This document shows, piece by piece, positions 1 through 8,040 of a stretch of DNA of 12,663 bases. A program made the translations under genes and the position numbers. Under the pieces are notes generated by a model that did no database searches, was not told where the DNA came from, and saw only the letters and a program-made list of their open reading frames with translations. This DNA comes from Opitutaceae bacterium (lineage in GTDB: Bacteria > Verrucomicrobiota > Verrucomicrobiae > Opitutales > Opitutaceae), in the NCBI GenBank assembly GCA_031266495.1, contig JAISAX010000140.1, forward strand, positions 1-12,663, given 5' to 3'. Each line of letters opens with the position of its first letter. Positions within the stretch are counted from its first letter, which is position 1.

Positions 1-154
<154 letters not shown>

Positions 155-155
155 A

Positions 156-190
156 AAGGCTGAAGGGCTGAAGGCTGGAAGCTGAAAAGG
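156..190. repeat. Degenerate GGCTGAAG short tandem repeat
   Basis: Several imperfect copies of a GGCTGAAG-type unit sit directly upstream of the minus-strand start at 154, in the gap between the two minus-strand genes. They occupy the place where a ribosome binding site would be expected. A related TTCAGGC pair lies at 247-262 around the stop codon of the upstream gene. Confidence 0.55.
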
Positions 191-255
191 ACTTCGGTTT
201 TGCGGGCGCGACCGGTGTCGGGCGATCTGTATTCGGCCTTCGGGCTTTCAGGCGT

Positions 256-2043
256 TCAGGCTTTTACTGCCACTGCGGCAGCCGCGATAGCGGCCTGGCC
301 TTCGAGGATGAGCTTGTTTTTGTAGGGGCGCACGTGGCGGATCTTGACGAGCGCGACGCAGGTGATGCCGAAGAGGTTGGAGGAGTAGGCGGCGAGGAGG
401 TTGGGCTGGATCACGCCGAGCACTTGCAGGACGAGGGCGGCCGCTGTGCCGGCGATGCCGAGGTAGAGGCCGCCATCGAAGAGGTTTTCCTCGTTTTCCA
501 TGAGCCTGAGTTTCACGAGGGGACCGAGCGGCAGGCGGTCGATGCTCTGGATCTTGAGCAGGCAGATGAGGTACATGCCGATCTGGAGCGCGGCGAAGAG
601 TCCGATGGAGAGGAGCGAGTTGGTGTCCATGGCGAAGGAGGGCGGTTGATGTGTGAGTGTGGTGGAATCGGTGATGTCGGAAAGGACGGGAACGGCAAAA
701 CTGAGCCGGAAATCGGTGGCCGCCGGTGTGACGCGCAGCAGGAATGGTTCCGTGGCGGCGATGACGAGCCCGCCCAGAAGAATGGCGAGGACGGCGCTGA
801 CGAGATGCGGGCGACCGGCGGTGGCGATGGCATTTTTGTCGCCTTTGCCCGGAGCCGCGCGGCGGGTGGCGCGGCCGACGATGGCCCGGTCGAGCGCGCG
901 GAGCAGGCAAAAGGCGGCGAGGAACCAGGCCATGTATTTGGCCGCGAGCACCGCACGCGGATACAGCAGGGCGACTTCGGCGAGTTGACCGACACCGAGA
1001 GCGGTTGGCGGCGCGGCCTGGCGGCTGACGGGGACCTGCCGGAAGAGGAGTTGGCGCACCGCCCCCTCGCCGAAGCCGAGAGCGAGCCGGAGGTCGGGCA
1101 GGGCCGCCTCGGCACCGTGCCGGGTGAAATAGTCGGCCACAGGATCGGCTGAGCCGTCGAGAAGCGCGGCCGTGTAGAGAAGCGGGAAGGCATCGGGCAC
1201 GGCGCGGGAGAGGCCGGCAAACTGGGCGAGCGTCTCGACTGAACCGGTGATACGTAGCAGGGAGGCGAGTTGCATCCAGTCGAGCCGGCGTCCGAGCGAG
1301 AGGAGGTTGAGATAAACGTCCTCGAGCGGCCCCATGCGGCCGGAGGCGTTGGCATCGGCGGCGAGGGTGGCGAGTTCGCGCTGGAGCGTGGGCGTGAGAT
1401 GCTCGCCCTGGTAGAGGAGCGCGGCGAGGAGAAGGGTGGCATCGAGCGTCTGGCCGCCAGCGCGGGTGGCGGGGACGAAGTTTGCGGTGGCGGTGATCTC
1501 GCGGGTATTCAGGAGCGCGAGGACTCCGGGCGAACGGGAGTTGGCGAGAAAATCGCGAAGCGCGGCCCGGGCGCGTTCGGGCGCGAAAAAGGTCAGCACC
1601 GGGGTGCTCGCGGCGGCGCGGGTGGCGACGCCGGGTTGGTCTTTCAGGAGAGGATCGAGGAACGGATCGCGTCCGCCCCACGGAATCAGGACGGGCTGGC
1701 GGCGGGAGAAGGCGGCGAGATCTTCCTCGAGCGCTCCGGCATGCGGATCGCCCTGCGCACGCGCCGCGTCGAGAACGATGGCAGCCGGACCGGGCCGGTT
1801 GCTGTCGAGAAGGCGCTGCCCGAGCGCGGAGGCGGTGAGCGTCCCTTCGCCGGCCTGGCGAAGGAGCGCGGGTGTCACGGATTTGATGTGAACCGGCAGC
1901 GCCCAGGCGACGAGAGCGAAGACGATGCCGGACAATGCCCAGAGCACGACAGCCGACCAGCGGGAAGCGGCGGGCGGCGGGGTGTCGCCGGCGGGCGGGT
2001 CGGACGGACCAGGCGGGAGAGCGTTATGACCGTCGTGAGGCAC
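256..2043 (-). CDS. Multi-pass membrane protein, possibly ExbB/MotA-like at its C-terminus
   Basis: A 595-residue protein starting at a GTG (2043-2041). The frame stays open further upstream to 2586, but that part is antisense to def and reads as low-quality sequence, and the first hydrophobic segment then falls sensibly near the N-terminus. Hydrophobic segments are seen near residues 29-49, 365-387, 412-432, 476-498, 525-546 and 552-568. Residues 50-360 form a large, probably extracytoplasmic, Ala/Leu-rich helical region. The last three segments carry a GIAGT motif (529-533) and a following AYSSNLFG (about 552-559), recalling the GLLGT and TALGL positions of the last two helices of the MotA/TolQ/ExbB family, but the loop before them is much shorter than usual. 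The downstream partial gene has an aspartate in its single helix, which fits a stator-type pair. Otherwise it is an uncharacterised membrane protein. Confidence 0.7.
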   Translation of the reverse strand: MPHDGHNALPPGPSDPPAGDTPPPAASRWSAVVLWALSGIVFALVAWALPVHIKSVTPALLRQAGEGTLTASALGQRLLDSNRPGPAAIVLDAARAQGDPHAGALEEDLAAFSRRQPVLIPWGGRDPFLDPLLKDQPGVATRAAASTPVLTFFAPERARAALRDFLANSRSPGVLALLNTREITATANFVPATRAGGQTLDATLLLAALLYQGEHLTPTLQRELATLAADANASGRMGPLEDVYLNLLSLGRRLDWMQLASLLRITGSVETLAQFAGLSRAVPDAFPLLYTAALLDGSADPVADYFTRHGAEAALPDLRLALGFGEGAVRQLLFRQVPVSRQAAPPTALGVGQLAEVALLYPRAVLAAKYMAWFLAAFCLLRALDRAIVGRATRRAAPGKGDKNAIATAGRPHLVSAVLAILLGGLVIAATEPFLLRVTPAATDFRLSFAVPVLSDITDSTTLTHQPPSFAMDTNSLLSIGLFAALQIGMYLICLLKIQSIDRLPLGPLVKLRLMENEENLFDGGLYLGIAGTAAALVLQVLGVIQPNLLAAYSSNLFGITCVALVKIRHVRPYKNKLILEGQAAIAAAAVAVKA

Positions 2044-2124
2044 GGGTGTGAGCGGACGTCTTCTTGATGGTTGCGATGAAAAGAGAAGCTCGCAGGCTGC
2101 GGCAAAAATTACACGTTTCGACTC
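2044..2124. promoter_or_regulatory. Divergent intergenic region between the membrane protein gene and def
   Basis: Only 81 bases separate the GTG start on the minus strand from the def ATG on the plus strand, so any promoters for both directions must lie here or overlap the coding starts. I see no convincing -35/-10 pair and no strong Shine-Dalgarno; an AAGAAG stretch lies about 14 bases before the GTG. The call rests on position only. Confidence 0.3.
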
Positions 2125-2715
2125 ATGGTGCTGCCAATTGTTCACTACAACAACCCCGTCCTGAGAAAAAAAGGCGAGAACGTAACCGTTTTTGACGCCG
2201 CACTGGTCAAACTCGGCCACGACATGATCGAGACCATGCATGCCGCGAAGGGCATCGGACTGGCGGCGCAGCAGATCGGGCGGGCCATCCGGTTTTGCGT
2301 CGTCGATGTGAGGACGGCGGATCGCGACTACGATTGGAAGCTGGACGGAGCGAAACCGCCGGTGGAGCTTTTCATGCCGCTCATGATGGCGAATCCGGAT
2401 GTCACGCCGGCACCGGACAGCGAGAAAGTGGTTTATGAAGAGGGCTGCCTGTCGTTTCTGGAGATCCGCGGCGATGTGTCGCGCCCGGAAAAGATCACGG
2501 TGAAGTTTCAGGATGCCGCGGGCGTGCCGCATGTGCTGCATTGCAACGGCATCCTCGCACGCTGCATCCAGCACGAGGCGGATCATCTGGTCGGGACGCT
2601 GTTTATCGACCGGATGACCAAACGCGTGCGCGGCGGCCTGGACCGGGCGGTGAAGGAACTGGCGGAACGGACAAAGGCGGAGGAGGACGCCGCAGAGGAA
2701 CCGGCGGCGGGATAA
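2125..2715 (+). CDS. def: Peptide deformylase
   Basis: A 196-residue metalloenzyme (EC 3.5.1.88) that removes the formyl group from the N-terminal methionine of new proteins in the cytoplasm. All three family motifs are visible: GIGLAAQ at residues 43-49, EGCLS at 106-110 with the metal-binding Cys108, and QHEADH at 149-154 with the metal ligands His150 and His154 and the catalytic Glu151. Length is near the usual 150-200. A Lys/Glu-rich tail from about residue 165 follows the catalytic core, and an insertion around residues 66-85 precedes motif 2. The ATG at 2125 places the typical N-terminal element (PIVHYNNPVLRKKG) correctly, although no Shine-Dalgarno is seen. It is not next to fmt here, a common partner elsewhere; it is divergent from a membrane protein gene and convergent with the SUFU-domain gene. 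Confidence 0.97.
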   Translation: MVLPIVHYNNPVLRKKGENVTVFDAALVKLGHDMIETMHAAKGIGLAAQQIGRAIRFCVVDVRTADRDYDWKLDGAKPPVELFMPLMMANPDVTPAPDSEKVVYEEGCLSFLEIRGDVSRPEKITVKFQDAAGVPHVLHCNGILARCIQHEADHLVGTLFIDRMTKRVRGGLDRAVKELAERTKAEEDAAEEPAAG

Positions 2716-2786
2716 GAGAGACGAGAGAAAGCAGGTTCAGACCGAAGGATTCCTCTTTCGCGCCGCCTCCTCGCTCGCGCAGTGCC

Positions 2787-3506
2787 TCAGCCGAACAGCT
2801 TGCTCCAAAAACCCTTTTTCGGAGCCGGAGCCACGCTTTCGCGGTCGGTCCGCAGCAGCTCGGTACAACCGCCCGCCTGCAAGGCTTGCTCCAGCGCCTC
2901 GATGCCTTTCTGCGTTTTCAGTTTCAGTTCGTCGGGAAAAAGCGGAACCAGCGAAAAGAACCGAAGCGTTTTTTTCGCATCATTCTTCGCATCGCTCCCT
3001 TCGATCTGCAGTTCCAGAAATTCCTCGGGCAACAGTGCGGGAGTCTGCAACACCACGGACGTGAAGCCGACCGACGGGACAAAGGGTTCCGGCGGATTCC
3101 CGTTGGGCAACGTCTGTCCATACCAGATCCAGGCCGCGTGACGGTGCGGCAGGCGCGCAATGTTGGCGAGGACGCGGAGCGGCCAGGCGGCTTCATCTTT
3201 CGGCCAGTTTTCGAAATCGATTTTCCAGTCCGGCGGCAGACACAGGTAAAGTTCCGCGTGATTCCAGTCCGCGTACTGTTTGGGCGGGATCATGGCGAAG
3301 TCGCTCATGCCGGCGGTGACAAACGTATAAAACGGCCGCGCTGCCGTCGGTTCCACCACATGGAGATCAACGGAAGCCCCGTCCTCCGGCGCGACGGCGC
3401 GCAACACGCGCGCGGGTTTGCCGACATGCTTTTCGATGTGGGCGAGAATCTGCGCGGTGTGCTCGGGGACGGCGGCGGAAACGGAGTCCGGGGTTTGTTC
3501 GTTCAT
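2787..3506 (-). CDS. Suppressor of fused (SUFU) domain protein
   Basis: A 239-residue, apparently cytoplasmic protein with no signal peptide or membrane segment. The sequence follows the bacterial SUFU-domain pattern: TFVTAGMSDFAM (61-72), AELYLCLPPDW (84-94), a stretch ending in WIWYGQTLPNG (126-136), and FFSLVPLFPDEL (183-194) before an amphipathic helix (199-212). The Lys/Phe-rich C-terminus KKGFWSKLFG (230-239) is probably an amphipathic tail. In animals SUFU restrains Gli/Ci transcription factors; bacterial members are widespread but mostly of unknown role, some being immunity proteins in toxin systems. No toxin gene is seen next to it, so that role is not supported here. It is convergent with def across a 71-bp gap with no clear hairpin-plus-T terminator. 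The ATG at 3506 is the natural start. Confidence 0.85.
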   Translation of the reverse strand: MNEQTPDSVSAAVPEHTAQILAHIEKHVGKPARVLRAVAPEDGASVDLHVVEPTAARPFYTFVTAGMSDFAMIPPKQYADWNHAELYLCLPPDWKIDFENWPKDEAAWPLRVLANIARLPHRHAAWIWYGQTLPNGNPPEPFVPSVGFTSVVLQTPALLPEEFLELQIEGSDAKNDAKKTLRFFSLVPLFPDELKLKTQKGIEALEQALQAGGCTELLRTDRESVAPAPKKGFWSKLFG

Positions 3507-3544
3507 GGTATTGCGGATTGAATGACAGGATGGTTGAAGAAAAA

Positions 3545-3580
3545 AAGATTACACAGAGCGCACAGAGGAGACACAGAGTT
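3545..3580. repeat. CACAGAG short interspersed repeat
   Basis: Three copies of CACAGAG start at 3552, 3561 and 3572, just upstream of the SUFU gene start (which reads leftward). From general knowledge, similar ACACAGAG-rich stretches recur in intergenic DNA of several bacterial phyla, including Verrucomicrobiota. Function unknown. Confidence 0.6.
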
Positions 3581-3628
3581 TCGGGAGGCCGTCAACGACT
3601 CCGGATGCCTTCACGCATACTTTCCCTT

Positions 3629-3661
3629 CCCCCCCTCCCCCCCCCCCCCCACACACACACA
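3629..3661. repeat. C7-T-C14 tract followed by an (AC)5 microsatellite
   Basis: C7 at 3629-3635, a T, C14 at 3637-3650, then ACACACACACA at 3651-3661. It lies in the 307-bp gap (3507-3813) between the divergent SUFU and large secreted protein genes, about 150 bp upstream of the latter. Apart from this tract, the CACAGAG repeat and a small dyad, I see nothing else definite in the gap. Both tract types are prone to slippage and could alter promoter spacing. Confidence 0.9.
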
Positions 3662-3750
3662 ACAGAGAAATGACAACAGGCTCATTGCCAATGAACACCA
3701 CTTTCAGCCGGACGGGGTGCTGCGCCAGGATTGCGTTCTGAAAATGTCCA

Positions 3751-3769
3751 CATCAACGGGTACTTGATG
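3751..3769. promoter_or_regulatory. Possible operator dyad CATCAA-N7-TTGATG
   Basis: A perfect 6-bp inverted repeat with a 7-bp spacer sits 45 bp before the ATG of the large secreted protein gene. An AAGGTGA stretch that could act as a ribosome binding site (3771-3777) follows immediately. The position would suit a repressor site, but a 6-bp dyad occurs by chance fairly often. Confidence 0.25.
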
Positions 3770-3813
3770 CAAGGTGACTTTCCGCGTTGTTTTCCTCCCC
3801 GCAAGACGTGTTC

Positions 3814-6800
3814 ATGCCTGTCCTTCCCTTTTTCCGATCCCTTCATCCCCGCCGCTGGCAACTACTGCTTCCGGCGGCGCTCCTGGCGATCTGTCTTCCG
3901 GCTTCCATCCTGACAAGCCAGGCGGTGGACATGAGCAACGGTCTCGTCTCGGTTTTGCCACTACCGGACGGGAAGCCGCCTGCGATTGACGGAGAACTGG
4001 GGGATTGGGATCTGTCCGCGCAGGAGCCGGTTTACATTTCTGCGCCAACCGCGCGCCACATGAATGCCGCGTGGGCCTTCATGTATGACGATGACGCATT
4101 TTATGTATCCGCGCGCGTTGGACTCCCGTCGCGGCCTTACCGGAATCCGGGCAATCCGCAGGATGCATTCTGGTCCCATGACACCCTGCAATTGCGCCTC
4201 GCCGCCGACCCCGCGCTGCCCTACCCGCTGGACACCGCACGCGACGCCGCCAATGACCGCGTGGCGCACATCAGCCTCTGGAAAAACAGTGAAACCGGCG
4301 CCACCTGCCTCCACATCGCGCATGGCACGCGCCTCGACCGTGGCGCTGACCTCAATCCGCCCGGCTCGGCCATCGCTCTCGTCACGGATGAATCCTCCGC
4401 CACTTACACTGTCGAGGCGCGGATTCCGTGGTCGGCACTCAACGTGCCGGGCGGGAAAAATCCCTTCAGACCCGGAGACAAGGCGGCGGGGATTTTTGAA
4501 ACCCTCTGGACAGGCGGCGACAGTTCCCGTGTGGCGGCGGGTTTCCGTCAAAACCCCGGATCCTTTGCCTTTCTCAATGCCAACACATGGGGACAATTCG
4601 GGTTTCTCGCAAAATCCCCCGGCAAGCGCCTCCGCCCGACGATGGAGCAACTCCTCGCCCGGCTCGCCGCGTCCGGAAAGCACGACCCGGACGTATCCAT
4701 AAATCCAGGCGTTCCGGTCACCTTGGATATCCCGGAAGACGACCTGAAAACAACGGTCAACATCCTGGGGCCGCGCGGCGAAGTCCTGCGCGAACTGACC
4801 GGCGGCCGGAAATTCCCGAAAGGCAAACAAACCATAACATGGGACGGCCATGACAACTGGGGCCATCCGCTCGCCCCCGGCGAGTATGCCTGGGCGGCCT
4901 ATTTGCATCGCGGACTCCGGGCGGAGTTTGCCGGCTCGGTCGGCACATCCGGCAACCCCCCCTACGCGACCCCCGACGGCAAAGGCGGCTGGGGTGGCGA
5001 CCATTCCAATCCGCTCGCCGTCGCCACGGATGCGAGCGGCATTTATCTGCTCTGGCCCGTTTCGGAGGCCGGGAAAACCATCGTGAAAATCGACCGCGCA
5101 GGCCGCGTCCTGTGGCGGCAAAATCCCTTTGTCGGCGGCGGCTTCGGTCCATTCTTCGCCATCGCGAGCGACGGTAGTCATGTTTACATTACGCGTGGCG
5201 GAGCGGAGGTTTTTCTTGTGCGCCTCGACGCGAAGACCGGGGCGCTGCTCACCTGGGGGAACGGGACGGAAGAGAAAGAGGGGAGGGGGGGGGGGGAGGG
5301 GACGGGAAGCGGCGGAAAGCGACAGGACGCGACGGGAAGCGGGCCATCCGAATTATCCATTTACAAGACCGAACCGGCGTCACTCCCCCGGTCCCTGACT
5401 CCGGTCGGGATGGAAGAAGACCCCGTGATGCGAAACGCAACCGGGAGCGTCCGCGTGCGGCAACCCGACTCGCTTGGTCTGGCGGCGCGCGCCGGGCGCG
5501 TCTGGCTGTCGAGCTACACACAAAACACCCTTTTTGTACTGGATGCCGCCAGCGGCAAAACCCTTGACCGCCTTGCGTGTCCCGCTCCCCGCGGCATCGC
5601 GCTCGACCGGAGCGGCGTCCTGTATGCCACCTCCTTCCCCCCCCCCCTCCCCCCGGACGGCAACGGCAGCAGTAACGGCAGCGGCAAAGGCCAGGTGCTG
5701 CGTCTCGTCCCCGGCAAGCGGACGGAGGCGGTGGTGACGGCGGCCTCCGGCGCCCTTGAGGCGCCCTTCGGCATCGCGGTAACGGAGGACGGGCGGATCA
5801 TCGTCTCCGACCTTGGCGAATCGCAACAGGTCAAGATATTCTCCGCCTCCGGTGCCCTTGAAAAAACACTGGGGGAAAAAGGCGGGCGGGCCTGGCAAGG
5901 GCGTTACGATGCCGCTGCGTTTCTCAATCCGTCCGGACTGGCCATGGATACGGAAGGCGCGCTCATCGTGGCCGAGGCCTCGCCGCCAAAGGTATTTTCA
6001 CGCATCCGGCTCCCCTCGGGGGAAGTGTCCGCCCGCTGGTTTGGCCCCGGAGTTTACTGGAACTCCACCTGGCCGATGCCCGATGACCCGGAACATGTCT
6101 TTTACATGCTCAACGGAGCCATCGGGCGCGGACGTATTTCAGGTCCCGATACACCCGGCGTCCCCGATGCCAGCTGGGATCCCGCGCGCGCCGGTTTCCC
6201 GCACATGGGAAACATCGAACACGGTTTCCCCTTTCCGCAAACGCTGCGCGCCGACAACGGAAAAAACTACATCGCGAGCGACCTCGGCGCGCACGCGATC
6301 ATGCTCCTCGAAAACGATGACCGGATACGCCCCGTCGCGACCTGGCGCTCCCTGCCCAATCGTGGTAAATCCCCCCCCCCCGCCCCCGCCCTCGACATCT
6401 GGATCGACGCCAACGGCGACGGCCTTGTCCAGCCCGCCGAGCACTCCACGCTCCGGACGCTCGCCGACGGCACCCCCCTGCCCGAAGTCGCCGGGCTGGT
6501 CGGCTCCATGCACATGGAGACCAATGGCGACCTCTTTTTTGCCACGCAACAAAACCGCATCCTGAAAATCCCCGCCGCCGGTTTCAACGCCAACGGCACG
6601 ATCCGCTGGCACACCGCGCGCGCGACGCTGGCCATCCCCGAGGTGCTGCCCGGCGCGCGCGCCCTGCCCACAAGCTGGCGCCAGGGCATCCTCGGCGTCC
6701 GTCGCGATTCTTGCGGAAACCACTACACCGCCTTCAATGCCCGCGTGCCCGGAGGCGGCGGCGCCTTCGATTACCCCGACAAAAAAACCGCGGAGCAAAT

Positions 6801-7989
6801 GATGGACGGCATGGGGCACACCGCGACATGCAACGTGACAAAAATCGCCAAATACGATGCCGCCGGAAAACTCCTCTGGATGGCCGGCCGCAAGGCCACG
6901 GACGGGGAACGCCCTGGCGAGATGTATCACATCTGGAACCTCGCCGGGCTGGTCAACGACCGCTATATCGCGGGGGCGAGCGAATGGGGACGCATCTACT
7001 TCTACACCCACGACGGCTTTTATGTGGATGCGCTCATGAACAATCCCGGCGAACTCCCGCTGTCGCCCGGCCCTTGTACCTTTGGAGGAGAAACGAGCGG
7101 CGCCTGCGTCCGTTTTTTCCCGCGAACCGGCGAAGTGTGGGCCTATTCCACCGGCATGGCTTATCGTGTGCGAGGCCTTGAAAACGGTGTAGTTGCCGGC
7201 GAACGACGCCTGTCGGGCGTGGTCACGCTCCGCGAAAACCACGACCTCCATCCCGCAACCCCGCCGCCCGCGCCATCGGATCCGGACGCCTTGCGGATAT
7301 ACACGCTGCCTGGCGACCAGGATCCCTTGTCGGACAAAAATGCCTGGGCCGGCATCCCCTCAAAAACGCTGCGCCGCAACGGCGCGCCCCTTGCGGACGC
7401 CTGGCTGGGCCTCTGGCGAGGCCACCTGCATGTGCGTATCCATGTGACCGACGCCACCCCTCTCGAAAACGGAGCCACCGGCTTGCCCCTCGCGTTCAAG
7501 GGCGGCGACACGGCCGGCATCGTGATTGGCCCCGTGCGCGATACTGCCAAACCCGGTCCCGGCGACATCCGTCTGCTGGCGGCGATGATCGGCGGACACC
7601 CGCGCCTTGTCGCCATGAAAGCCCTGTCTCCCGCGACCACGGCAGACGCCGGACGTCCTTTCGATTATTACACACCCTCCGGCGGCACGGCGCATTTTGA
7701 TTTTGTCGGCGAAGTGCCGGGAGGGCGGGTTGCCCTGGAGAAAACGACGGATGGATATGAGGCGTCATTCTCCGTGCCGCTTGCGTTTTTTGAGTTCGAT
7801 CTTGTAACCGGAAAAAAAGTACGCGGTGACATCGAAGTGAGGCTTTCCGGTGCGGGCGCGCGCGGACTCCAGGCCATCGGTCGCCACTATCTGTTTACTC
7901 CCGCTCGTCCCGAAACGACCATGACGGACGACATCCCCACCGAAGCCCGTCTGTATCCCGGTTACTGGGGACCGGTGGAAATCCGGTAA
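3814..7989 (+). CDS. Very large secreted protein with CBM9-like domains and beta-propeller-like repeats
   Basis: A 1391-residue exported protein. The signal peptide has basic residues at 8-14 (RSLHPRR), a hydrophobic core at 16-33 and likely cleavage after TSQA (37). Residues about 52-265 resemble family 9 carbohydrate-binding/DOMON-like sandwiches (AIDGELGDWD at 57-66; HDTLQLRLAAD). Residues 291-372 resemble a FlgD-type Ig domain (ITWDGHDNWGHPLAPGEY). Two NHL-like propeller regions follow, about 396-772 and 796-1142; the second contains an EF-hand loop DANGDGLVQPAE (865-876). A second CBM9-like sandwich fills about 1148-1391. No catalytic motif is recognised, so polysaccharide binding or degradation at the surface is an inference. 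A TTG at 3787, nine codons upstream and better placed behind AAGGTGA, is an alternative start; I prefer the ATG because it gives a normal signal peptide. Three homopolymer tracts lie inside the frame. It heads a probable three-gene cluster. Confidence 0.85.
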   Translation: MPVLPFFRSLHPRRWQLLLPAALLAICLPASILTSQAVDMSNGLVSVLPLPDGKPPAIDGELGDWDLSAQEPVYISAPTARHMNAAWAFMYDDDAFYVSARVGLPSRPYRNPGNPQDAFWSHDTLQLRLAADPALPYPLDTARDAANDRVAHISLWKNSETGATCLHIAHGTRLDRGADLNPPGSAIALVTDESSATYTVEARIPWSALNVPGGKNPFRPGDKAAGIFETLWTGGDSSRVAAGFRQNPGSFAFLNANTWGQFGFLAKSPGKRLRPTMEQLLARLAASGKHDPDVSINPGVPVTLDIPEDDLKTTVNILGPRGEVLRELTGGRKFPKGKQTITWDGHDNWGHPLAPGEYAWAAYLHRGLRAEFAGSVGTSGNPPYATPDGKGGWGGDHSNPLAVATDASGIYLLWPVSEAGKTIVKIDRAGRVLWRQNPFVGGGFGPFFAIASDGSHVYITRGGAEVFLVRLDAKTGALLTWGNGTEEKEGRGGGEGTGSGGKRQDATGSGPSELSIYKTEPASLPRSLTPVGMEEDPVMRNATGSVRVRQPDSLGLAARAGRVWLSSYTQNTLFVLDAASGKTLDRLACPAPRGIALDRSGVLYATSFPPPLPPDGNGSSNGSGKGQVLRLVPGKRTEAVVTAASGALEAPFGIAVTEDGRIIVSDLGESQQVKIFSASGALEKTLGEKGGRAWQGRYDAAAFLNPSGLAMDTEGALIVAEASPPKVFSRIRLPSGEVSARWFGPGVYWNSTWPMPDDPEHVFYMLNGAIGRGRISGPDTPGVPDASWDPARAGFPHMGNIEHGFPFPQTLRADNGKNYIASDLGAHAIMLLENDDRIRPVATWRSLPNRGKSPPPAPALDIWIDANGDGLVQPAEHSTLRTLADGTPLPEVAGLVGSMHMETNGDLFFATQQNRILKIPAAGFNANGTIRWHTARATLAIPEVLPGARALPTSWRQGILGVRRDSCGNHYTAFNARVPGGGGAFDYPDKKTAEQMMDGMGHTATCNVTKIAKYDAAGKLLWMAGRKATDGERPGEMYHIWNLAGLVNDRYIAGASEWGRIYFYTHDGFYVDALMNNPGELPLSPGPCTFGGETSGACVRFFPRTGEVWAYSTGMAYRVRGLENGVVAGERRLSGVVTLRENHDLHPATPPPAPSDPDALRIYTLPGDQDPLSDKNAWAGIPSKTLRRNGAPLADAWLGLWRGHLHVRIHVTDATPLENGATGLPLAFKGGDTAGIVIGPVRDTAKPGPGDIRLLAAMIGGHPRLVAMKALSPATTADAGRPFDYYTPSGGTAHFDFVGEVPGGRVALEKTTDGYEASFSVPLAFFEFDLVTGKKVRGDIEVRLSGAGARGLQAIGRHYLFTPARPETTMTDDIPTEARLYPGYWGPVEIR
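5285..5296. repeat. In-frame G12 tract within a purine-rich insertion
   Basis: Twelve G in a row encode part of a Gly-rich stretch around residues 490-495 of the large secreted protein. The surrounding segment (about 5266-5345) is low-complexity and includes a direct repeat GACGGGAAGCGG at 5301-5312 and 5331-5342. It looks like an expanded loop within the first propeller. A one-base slip would frameshift the gene. Confidence 0.9.
5637..5654. repeat. In-frame C11-T-C6 tract
   Basis: C11 (5637-5647), T, C6 (5649-5654) encode FPPPLPP around residue 610 of the large secreted protein, followed by a Gly/Ser/Asn-rich linker. Slippage would shift the frame. Confidence 0.9.
6371..6381. repeat. In-frame C11 tract
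   Basis: Eleven C in a row encode SPPPAP around residues 853-858 of the large secreted protein, directly before the EF-hand loop. This is the third slippage-prone tract in the same gene. Confidence 0.9.
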
Positions 7990-7992
7990 CCT

Positions 7993-8007
7993 CCCCCCCC
8001 CCCCCCC
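7993..8007. repeat. C15 tract between two genes
   Basis: Fifteen C begin four bases after the stop codon of the large secreted protein gene and end 33 bases before the next start. This 51-bp gap has no clear terminator or Shine-Dalgarno. The tract could affect translation coupling or transcript stability if its length varies. Confidence 0.9.
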
Positions 8008-8040
8008 TGCGCACGCGTATCCTGTTCCAACATACCTTTC

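Noticed and set aside
334..2067. Plus-strand open frames opposite the membrane protein gene
   Set aside because: Their translations are Gly/Glu/Arg-rich and featureless, while the minus strand encodes clear membrane helices.
2044..2586. A 181-codon upstream extension of the 595-residue membrane protein frame
   Set aside because: It is antisense to the confident def gene and its translation is His/Arg-rich without any recognisable feature.
2787..3506. SUFU-domain protein as an immunity protein of a polymorphic toxin
   Set aside because: No toxin, Rhs, VgrG or secretion gene is adjacent; the neighbours are def and an unrelated secreted protein gene.
3545..3580. CRISPR-like repeats
   Set aside because: The CACAGAG copies are 9 and 11 bases apart with no spacers of array size, and no cas gene is present.
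3787..3813. TTG start nine codons upstream of the large secreted protein
   Set aside because: AAGGTGA is better spaced for it, but it is a rare start codon and lengthens the signal peptide n-region. Kept as an alternative only.
3961..5181. Long open frame on the minus strand (406 codons)
   Set aside because: Antisense shadow of the large secreted protein gene, which has a signal peptide and recognisable domains.
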